NCBI GenBank assembly: GCA_964446115.1
Contig: CAYUNE010000008.1
Location: 122,264-186,263, forward strand
From: CAYUNE01 sp964446115
GTDB lineage: Bacteria > Desulfobacterota > Desulfobulbia > Desulfobulbales > Desulfobulbaceae
Reading direction: 5' to 3'
Length of the DNA stretch: 64,000 nucleotides
How positions within the stretch are numbered: the first letter of the stretch is position 1; the number at the start of each line of letters is the position of its first letter. Shown here piece after piece: positions 51,925-60,892 of this stretch. The notes beneath the pieces are model-generated. The model searched no databases. It saw nothing but the letters and a program-made list of their open reading frames with translations, and was not told where the DNA came from. A program made the position numbers and the translations under genes.

Positions 51925-52857
51925 ATGAAAATCGTTCCGGCATCGTATGATATTCTGGACAACCTCGACAGCCAATCCCTGCCGGTACGCATCGAATACT
52001 GCGGGCGGGTCTGCTACAAAAGCGAAGACAGAATAACCGAGGACTCCGCCATCCCCTTTGTCCGGCGCATGGCGGAACATGGGCACAACTCGGTGCTGGA
52101 AATGGCGGTGACCACGGTACGGGTTCTGTCTGAAAACAGCGACAGGATCGATGATTTTTTCTTTCTCCAGCCCAGGTATCTCCACATGGACCGGCTGGAC
52201 GACCATACCCTGCTGATCACCGGCAGCGTCCGGGCCTTCCGGGAAATGCTCCTCTTTCACCCCGCAGATGATCTCACCCGGGCGATCATTTCCCGCCTGG
52301 CCAAACGGCACGCCTATTTTTTCGAAGACATCATTCCCGAGGACGGCCTGGCAGCGGATCTCGGTATCAGCGTCGAACGGGTGCCCCTGGCCCAGGTGGA
52401 CACCATGAAACCCCGTCTCAAGGAAAAACATCGCCACATAGCGGTGAAATTCACCGTCAACCGGGCGGTGACCCATGAGATCGTCCGTCACCGGCCCTGC
52501 TCCTTTCTGCAGGAGAGCCAGCGGTATTGCCGCTATTCGGACAGCAAGTTCGATGGCCAGGTCACCTTCATCGAACCGCTCTTCTTTGAAAAGGACAGCG
52601 AAGAGTACAAGCTCTGGTACCAGGCCATGAGCATCACCGAGGTCCTCTATCTGGACCTGCTGGAAACGGCCAGCCCCCAGGCGGCACGCACCGTGCTTCC
52701 CAACTCCTGTAAGACCGAACTCATTGTTTACGCCAATCTGGCTGAGTGGAAACACATCTTCAAACTCAGGACCCAACAGGCGGCCGAACCCTCAATGCGT
52801 GAAGTGATGATTCCCCTCCAGGAGGATTTCCAGCGTATCTTTTCCGATATTTTCTAG
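51925..52857 (+). CDS. thyX: Flavin-dependent thymidylate synthase
   Basis: This 310-residue ThyX has the motif RHRPCSFLQESQRY (188-201, matching RHRxxSxxxxSxRY). It methylates dUMP to dTMP with FADH2 and methylene-THF. It is longer than Thermotoga ThyX (about 220), mainly because of an insertion at 95-170. dCMP deaminase, which can supply dUMP, is encoded at 57.2 kb. The 5' flank holds copy C of the dispersed motif and hairpin-forming sequence but no riboswitch class I recognise. Confidence 0.93.
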   Translation: MKIVPASYDILDNLDSQSLPVRIEYCGRVCYKSEDRITEDSAIPFVRRMAEHGHNSVLEMAVTTVRVLSENSDRIDDFFFLQPRYLHMDRLDDHTLLITGSVRAFREMLLFHPADDLTRAIISRLAKRHAYFFEDIIPEDGLAADLGISVERVPLAQVDTMKPRLKEKHRHIAVKFTVNRAVTHEIVRHRPCSFLQESQRYCRYSDSKFDGQVTFIEPLFFEKDSEEYKLWYQAMSITEVLYLDLLETASPQAARTVLPNSCKTELIVYANLAEWKHIFKLRTQQAAEPSMREVMIPLQEDFQRIFSDIF

Positions 52858-52918
52858 TAATTCCCCCCTGGGGAGGCATCCCGTCCTCCCCTGTGCAGAC
52901 AAAAAAGGCTGAACCACC

Positions 52919-54964
52919 ATGGAAAACGTGAGCCATTTTCCCATGTCGATGTTGCATTCCGACATCAGTGACCAGAGAAAGGGCAAATCGTTCGGGACGG
53001 ACTACCTGATCAATAAACTCAACTACACCAATTTCCAGGACGGAACAATTCTGCTCACCTTCAAGCATGTCAAGTACAACCGCACCATTTCCAGGCACGC
53101 AAAGCCCCTGCCGTGCCAGGGAAACCGGCTGGAATGCTGCTGGGTTGATCCGAAAAACGGTGCTCCCAATCCAGCCTCCTACCGCTTCCACACCTTTTTT
53201 GTCTCCGACGGCCGCAAGCTGCTCATGGTGCCGGCCCAGGTTCAAAATATCAGCGGCAAGGGCGCATCTTTCCTCCTGCCCGAAAGCTGTAACGAGATCA
53301 TCCCGCGCAAGGCCCAGCGGCTCTCGGCTAAGGGCGTCAAGGTACATCTCAGCCAGAACAGCGCCTCTTTTCATGGTAAACTCAAGGACTTCAGTTCTCT
53401 TTCCTTTCAGGTGGAGGTAACCACAACCCCGCCGCAGACCTTTGGCTGGCTCAACTTCGACTACCCGGTGCATCTGATGCTGTCCACCGGCGATCATATC
53501 TCCTATTCCGGTAACTGCCGGCTCAAGCGCCAATCCCTTGATCAGCGGGCTCGCTCCATCGTCATCGAGATCATCGACAGCCGGATTTCCCGCTTCAGGC
53601 CGAAAAAATTTCGCAGCACACGCCAGGAGCTCGTTCCTTCGCCCAATATCGTCTTCACCCATCCCCTTACCGGCAAAATCGTCAATCGCAAGATCATCGA
53701 CCTTTCCGGCACCGGGTTTGCCGTTGTCGAGAGCAAGGAGAACTCTGTTCTTATACCAGGACTGATCATCGCAGACCTGCAACTGCGCTTTGCCGACGGT
53801 TTTCAGGTCGGGTGCATGGCCCAGGTCGTCTACTGCCGTGATCAGGATGGAGACGGGGAAAAAAACCTGGTGAAATGCGGCCTGGCCATCCTGGACATGG
53901 ACGGCCGCGCGCACATGAAGATCCTGGCGCTGCTGCATCAGGCTAAGGACAGCCACTCCTACCTCTGTGCCAAGGTGGACATGGAGGGATTATGGAAATT
54001 TTTCTTTGAAACCGGTTTTATCTACCCGAAAAAATATGCCTTTATCCAGCAAAACAAAGACAGGGTCAAGGCATTGTATGAACAGCTCTACAACGACAAC
54101 CCCAAAATCGCCCGTCACTTTATCTTCCAGGATCACGGCGAAATCCTGGGCCACATGGCCATGCTGCGTTTCTATCGCAACACCTGGCTCATCCATCACC
54201 ACGCCGCCGACAAGTCCCAGTCGACCCGGGCCGGCCTGGCGGTTTTAAACCAGATCGGCAGGTTCATCAACGACTCCCACCGGCTTTACTCCATCCACAT
54301 GGACTACGTCATCTGCTACTACCGCCCCCAGAACCGTTTCCCCCACCGTATTTTCGGGGGCGCGGCAAAACGCGTTGCCAATCCCAAGGGCTGTTCCCTG
54401 GACTCCTTTGCCTACTTCCATTACTCCACGGCCGGGAAAAGACCCAAGAAACTGAACCGTCCCTGGTCCCTTGACCCCGGACAGGACTCCGATCTCATGG
54501 AACTGGAAAGCTTTTACGAGCAGGAATCCGGCGGCCTGATGATTCCCGCCCTGGACCTGGCCCCGCATCAGATTGATAGCGAAGAGCTGCTGAATGAGTA
54601 TCGACAGCTGGGATTCAAAAAAGAACGACGCATCTTTTCCCTGACGAAAAACGGGGTCCCCAAGGCCGTCATTATTCTCCACTTGTCGGATATCGGTCTG
54701 AACATGTCGGATCTCACCAACTGCGTGAAAATCATTGTGCTGGAACCGGAAGAGCTGCCCCATGATATCTTTTTTTCCCTGTTGGGTGAGCTTGACCATT
54801 TTTTCCAGGGCGAAGAGATGCCCACCCTGCTCTATCCCCTTGCCTACGCAGAAGACAACGACATCTCATTTGAAAAAATTTACAATTTATGGATTCTGAA
54901 TCTGCAACACACCGATGATTACTTTCATTACCTCAACAGACTTCTCCGTGTAATTGAACATTGA
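52919..54964 (+). CDS. Large PilZ protein with GNAT-like C-terminal half
   Basis: This is a 681-residue soluble protein. Two PilZ-like segments are seen: NISGKG (N110, S112, G115) and, more convincing, an Arg-rich stretch (225-235) followed by DLSGTG (D261, S263, G266). Residues about 380-500 look like an N-acetyltransferase fold: HGEILGHMAMLRFYRNTWLIHHHAA (about 406-430) has the strand pattern of GNAT proteins. The rest is unassigned. No signal peptide or membrane segment. A c-di-GMP-regulated acyltransferase is possible but unproven; catalytic residues cannot be named. The next gene, an HD-GYP phosphodiesterase, fits a c-di-GMP context. Confidence 0.6.
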   Translation: MENVSHFPMSMLHSDISDQRKGKSFGTDYLINKLNYTNFQDGTILLTFKHVKYNRTISRHAKPLPCQGNRLECCWVDPKNGAPNPASYRFHTFFVSDGRKLLMVPAQVQNISGKGASFLLPESCNEIIPRKAQRLSAKGVKVHLSQNSASFHGKLKDFSSLSFQVEVTTTPPQTFGWLNFDYPVHLMLSTGDHISYSGNCRLKRQSLDQRARSIVIEIIDSRISRFRPKKFRSTRQELVPSPNIVFTHPLTGKIVNRKIIDLSGTGFAVVESKENSVLIPGLIIADLQLRFADGFQVGCMAQVVYCRDQDGDGEKNLVKCGLAILDMDGRAHMKILALLHQAKDSHSYLCAKVDMEGLWKFFFETGFIYPKKYAFIQQNKDRVKALYEQLYNDNPKIARHFIFQDHGEILGHMAMLRFYRNTWLIHHHAADKSQSTRAGLAVLNQIGRFINDSHRLYSIHMDYVICYYRPQNRFPHRIFGGAAKRVANPKGCSLDSFAYFHYSTAGKRPKKLNRPWSLDPGQDSDLMELESFYEQESGGLMIPALDLAPHQIDSEELLNEYRQLGFKKERRIFSLTKNGVPKAVIILHLSDIGLNMSDLTNCVKIIVLEPEELPHDIFFSLLGELDHFFQGEEMPTLLYPLAYAEDNDISFEKIYNLWILNLQHTDDYFHYLNRLLRVIEH

Positions 54965-55200
54965 TTTCAGTATATTCAACAACACTCTCCATATCAGCGA
55001 AATAAGCCGTATAGTATCTATATTTTATTATATTGATGATATGATCAATTTTTTTTCTATAAAAACAGCATTGCAATTACAAAATACTTGATTAATCCAC
55101 AAAAAAATTCTACCCTTTCAAATTTTTCCCTGAACCCTGGGGCATTTCCTCTCTTTCCACAGCAACTACCCCGTATCTCATCCCCGACAAAGGATCCACC

Positions 55201-57162
55201 GTGAGTGAAAGCGATACAAATCCGGCTCTGTATAACAGCAGAATCATCGATACCTATATCAAACTGATTCGTCACAAGTACAGTTTCATCAATGTCAGCG
55301 ACCTGTTAAGTTATGCCCGCATGGAACCCCACGAGGTGGCCGATCAGGGGCACTGGTTCACCCAGGAACAGATCGATCGCTTTCACGAACGGTTGGTGCA
55401 GCTCACCGGAAAAACCAATATCGCCCGTGAAGCCGGCCGCTACTCCGCCTCTCCCGAGGCCATCGGCGTCATGCGCCAGTATGTGCTCGGCTTGATGGGC
55501 CCGGCCAAAGTGTATGACATCATCGGCAAGACCACGGCCAACTTTACCCGTTCCAGCCGCTACGAGTCCACGCGACTTGCCAGAAATCGTTACGAGATCA
55601 AGGTAATACCCAACGAAGGCGTCTGCGAAAACCGTTATCAGTGTGAAAACAGAAAAGGTTTCTTCGAGGCCATTTCCATTATCTTCAACAACAAGCTGCC
55701 CAGAATAGAACACCCTGAATGTATGTTTGAAGGCGGCGACATCTGCCGCTATATCATCTCCTGGGATACCACCACCTCGGACCTGTGGAAACGCTTCCGC
55801 CTCTTTCTCGGAGTCTTCTTCTCCTCTGCCATCATTCCCTGTTCCTTCTTCCTGCCGGTCACCACCCTCTTGTTTCTGCTGCTCGGTATCGTCATCATTC
55901 TCTTTAGCTATACCTATGTCATTGATCGTCTGGAAAAAAAGGAGCTCAAAACCACCATCAACAATCTTCGGGGGTCAAGCGACGACCTTCTCAACCAGAT
56001 TGAAATCAACTACAACCATGCACTGATGATCAACGAGATCGGTCAGGCGATCAGCAGACCCACCGACATCGAAGAGGTTCTCCGCGAAGTTATCGCCATT
56101 CTCAAAAACCGTCTGGGATATGATCGCAGCATGATTCTTCTGGCGGACAAGAAAAACAGCCGCCTCAGGTATCGGGCCGGTTACGGATATTCGGCCCAGC
56201 AGACAAAGATGCTCAATGCCACCTCTTTTCATCTGGATAGAAAGGAGGGACGGGGCGTATTCGTTGCCTCCTTCCACCAGCGGAAACCCTTCCTCATCAA
56301 CGACATGGATGATATCGAAGGCCTGCTGACCCCCCGCAGCGTCGAATTTGCCAGAAAACTGAAGGCCAGATCCTTCATCTGCTGTCCCATTATCTGCGAC
56401 GGTGACTCCATCGGGATACTGGTGGTTGATAACTACAAGTCGAAAAAACTGCTGGTGCAAAGCGATATGAGCCTGCTCATGGGAATTGCTCCCATGGTGG
56501 GAGTCAGCATCCGCAATGCCGGTCTGCTGGAAAGCCGGGACCGCATGTTCCGATCCACCATCAAGACGCTTTCCGCCAGCATCGATGCCCGTGATCCGTT
56601 GACCGCCGGCCATTCGGCCAAGGTGACCGAATATGCGCTGGGTATCTGCAAGGAGATGGGGTATGCCAAGGAGTTCTGCCACATGCTGCAGATTGCCGCC
56701 CTGCTGCATGATTACGGCAAGATCGGCGTTCCTGATGCCATTCTCAAAAAACCGGGAAAACTGACGGAAGACGAGCGGGTCGTTGTCCGGCTCCACGCCC
56801 GGAAGACCGAGGAAATCCTCAAACAGATCGACTTTGAGGGGATTTTCAAAAAGGTTCCGGAAACCGCGGGATCGCACCACGAACGGGTGGATGGGCTGGG
56901 CTATCCCCGGGGTCTCAAGGGAGACAAGATCCTTCTCGGTGCCAAGATCATCGCTGTGGCCGATTATATCGAGGCGCTGACAGCCAAGCGGCACTACCGT
57001 GATCCCATGCCCTTTGCCGATGCCCTGAAACTGCTGCGCGAGAAAAGCGGCCGCTATTTCGAAAAAGAACTGGTGGATGCCTTTTTCAGGTATTACGACA
57101 AAACCCACCGCTCCCGGAGCAAGGCCAAGCCCCTGCAGCTGGTCTCCCCGGCCAACGGTTAA
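55201..57162 (+). CDS. Membrane GAF-HD-GYP c-di-GMP phosphodiesterase
   Basis: This is a 653-residue protein. Residues 1-190 form a soluble N-terminal sensory module typical of deltaproteobacterial sensors, resembling V4R-type domains (ending CMFEGGDICRYIISW). Two hydrophobic segments (about 200-242) may form a membrane hairpin. Residues about 275-440 are a GAF domain and 455-635 an HD-GYP domain with H471, HD at 503-504 (LLHDYGKIGV) and HHERVDGLGYP (559-569), so the metal site and GYP motif are intact and activity is expected. Start is GTG at 55201 with AAAGGATCC. It follows the PilZ protein by 236 nt. The stop overlaps the convergent dCMP deaminase by 4 nt. Confidence 0.88.
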   Translation: MSESDTNPALYNSRIIDTYIKLIRHKYSFINVSDLLSYARMEPHEVADQGHWFTQEQIDRFHERLVQLTGKTNIAREAGRYSASPEAIGVMRQYVLGLMGPAKVYDIIGKTTANFTRSSRYESTRLARNRYEIKVIPNEGVCENRYQCENRKGFFEAISIIFNNKLPRIEHPECMFEGGDICRYIISWDTTTSDLWKRFRLFLGVFFSSAIIPCSFFLPVTTLLFLLLGIVIILFSYTYVIDRLEKKELKTTINNLRGSSDDLLNQIEINYNHALMINEIGQAISRPTDIEEVLREVIAILKNRLGYDRSMILLADKKNSRLRYRAGYGYSAQQTKMLNATSFHLDRKEGRGVFVASFHQRKPFLINDMDDIEGLLTPRSVEFARKLKARSFICCPIICDGDSIGILVVDNYKSKKLLVQSDMSLLMGIAPMVGVSIRNAGLLESRDRMFRSTIKTLSASIDARDPLTAGHSAKVTEYALGICKEMGYAKEFCHMLQIAALLHDYGKIGVPDAILKKPGKLTEDERVVVRLHARKTEEILKQIDFEGIFKKVPETAGSHHERVDGLGYPRGLKGDKILLGAKIIAVADYIEALTAKRHYRDPMPFADALKLLREKSGRYFEKELVDAFFRYYDKTHRSRSKAKPLQLVSPANG

Positions 57163-57716
57163 TCACCATCGATCCCGGCCCGGGATACCCCGGAGACGGT
57201 ATCCCGCTGCTCCGGGCGGTTATCGAGGAAAATTGTCACCGACTTCCGCCTGGGGACGAAACGACGATAGGTGGTCTGGGATTTTTCCAGCATGATCTTG
57301 GCGGCCCTGATGGGTTCGGTATGGGCATATTTATCGGAGAGGTAGATTATTTCCCGGATACCGGACTGGATAATCACCTTGGTGCATTCGTTGCATGGAA
57401 ACAGAGCCACATAGATGCGGCAGCCGGTGAGATCCCGGGAGATGGCATTGAGTACGGCGTTGAGTTCCGCATGGCAGACATAGGGATATTTGGTCTCAAG
57501 AAAATCCCCCTCGCGGGCCCAGGGCAGTTCATCATCCGAACATCCCCAGGGAAAGCCGTTATACCCCACACCAACGATCTTGTTGCGTTCATCCGCAACA
57601 CAGGCCCCCACCTGGGTATTGGGATCCTTGGAGCGGAGCCCGGAGAGCAGGGCCACGGCCATGAAATACTCGTCCCAGCAGAGATAATCGGTGCGTTTGC
57701 CTGTCTGCTGCATCAT
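57159..57716 (-). CDS. dCMP deaminase-family protein
   Basis: This is a 185-residue zinc-dependent deaminase. WDEYFMAVALLSGLRSKDPNTQVGA (about 14-38), CHAELNAVLNA with the histidine and glutamate, and PCNECTKVIIQSGI with the zinc cysteines are the dCMP deaminase hallmarks. It converts dCMP to dUMP, the ThyX substrate. The C-terminal 30 residues (RRFVPRRKSVTIFL ...) extend beyond typical dCMP deaminases. Last gene of the six-gene operon; start overlaps the upstream hydrolase stop. ATG at 57716 or 57713. Confidence 0.88.
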   Translation of the reverse strand: MMQQTGKRTDYLCWDEYFMAVALLSGLRSKDPNTQVGACVADERNKIVGVGYNGFPWGCSDDELPWAREGDFLETKYPYVCHAELNAVLNAISRDLTGCRIYVALFPCNECTKVIIQSGIREIIYLSDKYAHTEPIRAAKIMLEKSQTTYRRFVPRRKSVTIFLDNRPEQRDTVSGVSRAGIDGD

Positions 57717-58684
57717 CTCCTCTTATAACGTTTCCGTCTGTCCCGCCAGGTGTCGATTCCCGATACCTTTTTGACGAAATTGCCGATGGTCTCGAAATAA
57801 AGCATACCACCCACGGCTATCATGGTATTGTGCCCGGCGCCGGGAATGATTTGCAGCTCCTTGGAACGGGCCCCGCAGGCAGCGTGCAACTTGCGGGCAT
57901 GGGCCAGGTCGATGAGCTCGTCCCGCTGCCCATGCAGGATAAAGGTGGGTTTGGTGACCCGCTCTATCTTTCGCAGATTCCCGAACCCGTCATCCTCGTC
58001 AAGTCCGGCCCCATCAACGTCAAACCCCAGGGTTCTCGCCAGTGGCACGGTTTCGGCAAAGCCGCTTTCGATGATCAACCCCTTGATTTCATCATTGTAG
58101 GAAGCGGCGATCTCGATGGCCGAGGCACTTCCCAGGGAACGTCCCATGACAAAGAGGGGACCGCTGAATCCTTGTTCGTCGCACCATTGGCGCACGGCGT
58201 GGTAGACAAAGGCGGCGTCACTCATCATGTTCGTTACCGTGGGACGCCCGCCGCTCCAGCCGTAACCCCTGAATTCCACGACCCAGAAGTTGACCTGCCG
58301 GCGACTGTACATTGGGCCGATCTCGTCATAGTCGGCAACGATTTCACCGTTGCCGTGGAAAAAAAGGATTATCGGCGCCGACTCGTCGGCGATCCAGAAA
58401 CGGGAGCCAAGGACAATTCCCGGCTCCACCTCAAAGTCGATATTCCGGCTGCCTTCAGGAGCCGGGGTGCGAGGCGTCCGGCGGGGTGCGAAGATAAATC
58501 GCAGGGCCTCTGAAGAATCCATTTTGGCATAGACCGCATACTTTGCGTCCGTTTGTCTGGAAGGTGTCATATCCTTTTCCTCTTGTGAATACCGTCGACA
58601 ACCGCCGTTGAACCCCGCTGCCGAAACCGCAGCCAGAAGCATGACCATGGTGAAACGGATTCCGCCCCGGGTCAGTCCGGTCAT
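57713..58684 (-). CDS. Membrane-anchored or exported alpha/beta hydrolase
   Basis: This is a 323-residue alpha/beta hydrolase. The oxyanion segment is FFHGNGE, the nucleophile elbow GRSLGS, and the catalytic aspartate and histidine lie in HGQRDELID and GAGHNTM. The N-terminus has a hydrophobic stretch (MVMLLAAVSAAGF) ending at a cysteine (GGC, about residue 29), compatible with a lipoprotein or signal anchor though the lipobox is not typical. Substrate unknown; family members are esterases or thioesterases. AAGGAG site before the ATG; the start lies 2 nt after the PSRP gene. Confidence 0.78.
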   Translation of the reverse strand: MTGLTRGGIRFTMVMLLAAVSAAGFNGGCRRYSQEEKDMTPSRQTDAKYAVYAKMDSSEALRFIFAPRRTPRTPAPEGSRNIDFEVEPGIVLGSRFWIADESAPIILFFHGNGEIVADYDEIGPMYSRRQVNFWVVEFRGYGWSGGRPTVTNMMSDAAFVYHAVRQWCDEQGFSGPLFVMGRSLGSASAIEIAASYNDEIKGLIIESGFAETVPLARTLGFDVDGAGLDEDDGFGNLRKIERVTKPTFILHGQRDELIDLAHARKLHAACGARSKELQIIPGAGHNTMIAVGGMLYFETIGNFVKKVSGIDTWRDRRKRYKRR

Positions 58685-58686
58685 CC

Positions 58687-59499
58687 CTATCTCCTTGGCT
58701 TGATATCCAATATCTGAATCACCTTGGCAGCGGTCTCCTCAATGGACCTGCCGCCGGTATGGGTCATGGGAATGCCGTATTTCCGATACATTCCCTCTGC
58801 CTGGGAAAGCTCCCGGGCACAGGTGGACAGCATGGCGTATTCGCTTCCCGGATAGCGCTGCTCACGGATGGGATGCAGCAGCCGGGGCGTGGTGGTGAGC
58901 CCCACAACCCTTTTTCTGTTCCGGACAATATCCATGGGCAGCTCATAACGATCAAGATATTCGGCGGTCAGGGGAAAGTTGGCGGCCTTAAGTCCCAGAT
59001 GGGTGGCGATGTAGATGCAGACCGGGGTCTTGCCTGATCTGGACACCCCGAGCAGAATCACCTCGGCAAGGTCATATTCTCTGGTTCTGGTGCCGTCGTC
59101 ATGTTTTATGCTGTAGTCAATGGCCTCGACCTTGCGGGCAAGATTGATATTGTCGGTCTGCCTGGAAAACCCGGGTTCACGCAGCGGCTGTGCCTCCAGG
59201 CAGAATTCGAGTTGATCGAGAACACTGCCGAAAATATCAAAAAACTCCACTTCCGGGGTGTTCAGTACGGCGCGGATCTCCGCATCCATGATCGTGCAGA
59301 AGACAAGGGGCGCCAGGCCGCCGGAGTTTTTCAGTATATGGGCCCGCGCCTCCTCGGCCTTCTCCCGGCTGCGGATAAAGGGGATCTTTTCCTCGTTGAA
59401 GTTGATACCGGGGAACTGGCAGAGAAGTGACCGTCCGGTTTCTTCAGCAAGCAATGCCGTTGAATCGGACACATAGTAAACATCCTTACAGCTCCACAT
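58687..59499 (-). CDS. ppsR: PEP synthase regulatory kinase/phosphorylase (PSRP)
   Basis: This 270-residue DUF299 protein is a bifunctional enzyme that inactivates PEP synthase by ADP-dependent phosphorylation of the threonine next to the catalytic histidine and reactivates it by phosphorolysis. Its P-loop reads GVSRSGKTP (about 149-157) and the N-terminus VYYVSDSTALLAEE is typical. Its target would be ppsA at 45.1 kb (T427/H429). It sits in an operon of unrelated genes rather than beside ppsA. Confidence 0.92.
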   Translation of the reverse strand: MWSCKDVYYVSDSTALLAEETGRSLLCQFPGINFNEEKIPFIRSREKAEEARAHILKNSGGLAPLVFCTIMDAEIRAVLNTPEVEFFDIFGSVLDQLEFCLEAQPLREPGFSRQTDNINLARKVEAIDYSIKHDDGTRTREYDLAEVILLGVSRSGKTPVCIYIATHLGLKAANFPLTAEYLDRYELPMDIVRNRKRVVGLTTTPRLLHPIREQRYPGSEYAMLSTCARELSQAEGMYRKYGIPMTHTGGRSIEETAAKVIQILDIKPRR

Positions 59500-59508
59500 G
59501 AAACCAGC

Positions 59509-59772
59509 CTATTGCCGTTTATGGCAGAAGAGGCAGCGATATTTAGGCGGATGATCCGCGGGCAGGGGGGCGTCTCCATCCGGATTGTGGCATTCACCAC
59601 AGAAGGATTCCGCCTCCTTTTTTTTCATGGTCTGAAACCGCTGGTGGTCCTCGTCGGCGGGAAGCCTGGCAGTGGTTTCTTCGGGTGCATTCCAGAGAAA
59701 GAGAAAAATTCCCACACAAAAGACCACAAAGAGAATATTGAGAACGAGTGTTTTCTTGTTTCGTGATTTCAA
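59509..59772 (-). CDS. Small membrane-anchored dihaem c-type cytochrome
   Basis: This 87-residue protein has an N-terminal membrane segment (about 8-27) and two CxxCH haem-attachment motifs: CGECH (58-62) and CLFCH (80-84). It should face the periplasm as a minimal electron carrier. The start is TTG at 59772 with AGGAAATTACA upstream. Gene spacing of 9 nt to ppsR and 66 nt to the flavoprotein gene upstream suggests a common transcript. No partner oxidoreductase other than the flavoprotein is adjacent, and the interaction is unproven. Confidence 0.8.
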   Translation of the reverse strand: MKSRNKKTLVLNILFVVFCVGIFLFLWNAPEETTARLPADEDHQRFQTMKKKEAESFCGECHNPDGDAPLPADHPPKYRCLFCHKRQ

Positions 59773-59838
59773 TGTAATTTCCTGATCTAAAAAATAAGAT
59801 CACCATACAGGACCGTATTCCCGGTATGGCGTGGCCTT

Positions 59839-60873
59839 TTACTCTGCCATTTCCAGGCGGCGAAAGTCAAGCAATTTCAAACGTAACAACAAGAGGAAAG
59901 ATTCCGCCACCAGCAGGCGACGAAGAGTGGAGCGACCGGTCAGGGTCAGAACCCGACTATGCAAGGCCTGTTTGGCGGCCAGCCGTTGTACCGGCTTCAG
60001 GGCCTCTGTTTCCCCGAGGATGGCGCCGGCAACCCCTTCGCCGGAGACAATGGCGGGATACATACCCTCACCGGTGAGACCGGAAGCCAGGCCCGCCGCA
60101 TCTCCCACCAGCCAGATATTGTCCCGGAACTTCACTCCCCGGTAATCGTAGTTGACAAGTCCCGCCCCGGTGCGACCATCACGCAGATCAAATCCCAGGC
60201 CCGCACCCCATTCCATGAGGTTTTTGTGCAACCGGTGGGGAGATATTGTCCCCCTGGTGGTGTACGCCCCAATGGAGACGGTGTGGCCATGGGGAAAAAT
60301 CCATCCGTAGCCGCTGCCGAACAGCCGTGGATTGAAATGCCACTCCATTTTCTTCAGCTGCAGGGGCAGGCGGCAGTCAATGCCCAGGCCATATTTTTTA
60401 GTCGGCACGCCCAAATATTTCCGAATTCCTGATGCAGAGCCATCGGCGCCCACCAGAAAATCATAACCGATGCGTTCCCGGGCCGCACCCCGGCGGCCGA
60501 TGGTGACGATCCCCGGTTCCACCGCCAGCAGCCTGGTTCCTGAACGGATTCGAGCACCTGCCGCCCTTGCCTGCTGTTCCATGTACCGGCCCAGATCGCG
60601 CCGGCCTACAGTGGCGATAATCGGATCTGGCTCCCTGACAACCACCCGTTGCCATGGTGAAAAGAGATACTGGTGCCGAAAACTCCCCCTGATCAGCGAC
60701 CCGGGAACCCGTCGGATCAGCCCATCCCAGGTGATACCACCGCCGCACACCTTGGGCCCGATCTCTTTTTTTCGCTCCACCACCAGCACCGACACCCCGG
60801 CTGCGGCAAGCAATCGTCCGCAGCTCAGGCCGCCGGGCCCGGCGCCGACAACGATGACTGCAAATTTCCGCAT
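59839..60873 (-). CDS. Geranylgeranyl reductase-family FAD oxidoreductase
   Basis: This is a 344-residue flavoprotein. FAD-binding GAGPGGLSCGRLLAAAG (10-26), GADGSASGIRKYLG and GDAAGLASGLTGEGMYPAI are the signatures of the geranylgeranyl reductase/chlorophyll-type flavoprotein group. Such enzymes reduce double bonds of isoprenoids, for example menaquinone side chains. No substrate can be fixed. ATG at 60873 with a GGAGGCAT site. It follows the threonine-dehydratase-like gene by 19 nt. Confidence 0.82.
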   Translation of the reverse strand: MRKFAVIVVGAGPGGLSCGRLLAAAGVSVLVVERKKEIGPKVCGGGITWDGLIRRVPGSLIRGSFRHQYLFSPWQRVVVREPDPIIATVGRRDLGRYMEQQARAAGARIRSGTRLLAVEPGIVTIGRRGAARERIGYDFLVGADGSASGIRKYLGVPTKKYGLGIDCRLPLQLKKMEWHFNPRLFGSGYGWIFPHGHTVSIGAYTTRGTISPHRLHKNLMEWGAGLGFDLRDGRTGAGLVNYDYRGVKFRDNIWLVGDAAGLASGLTGEGMYPAIVSGEGVAGAILGETEALKPVQRLAAKQALHSRVLTLTGRSTLRRLLVAESFLLLLRLKLLDFRRLEMAE

Positions 60874-60892
60874 ATGCCTCCCTGCTAGGCCC

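Noticed and set aside
55975..57108. 377-codon minus-strand frame opposite the HD-GYP gene
   Set aside because: It is a shadow of the GAF and HD-GYP coding sequence, and the domains on the plus strand are unambiguous.
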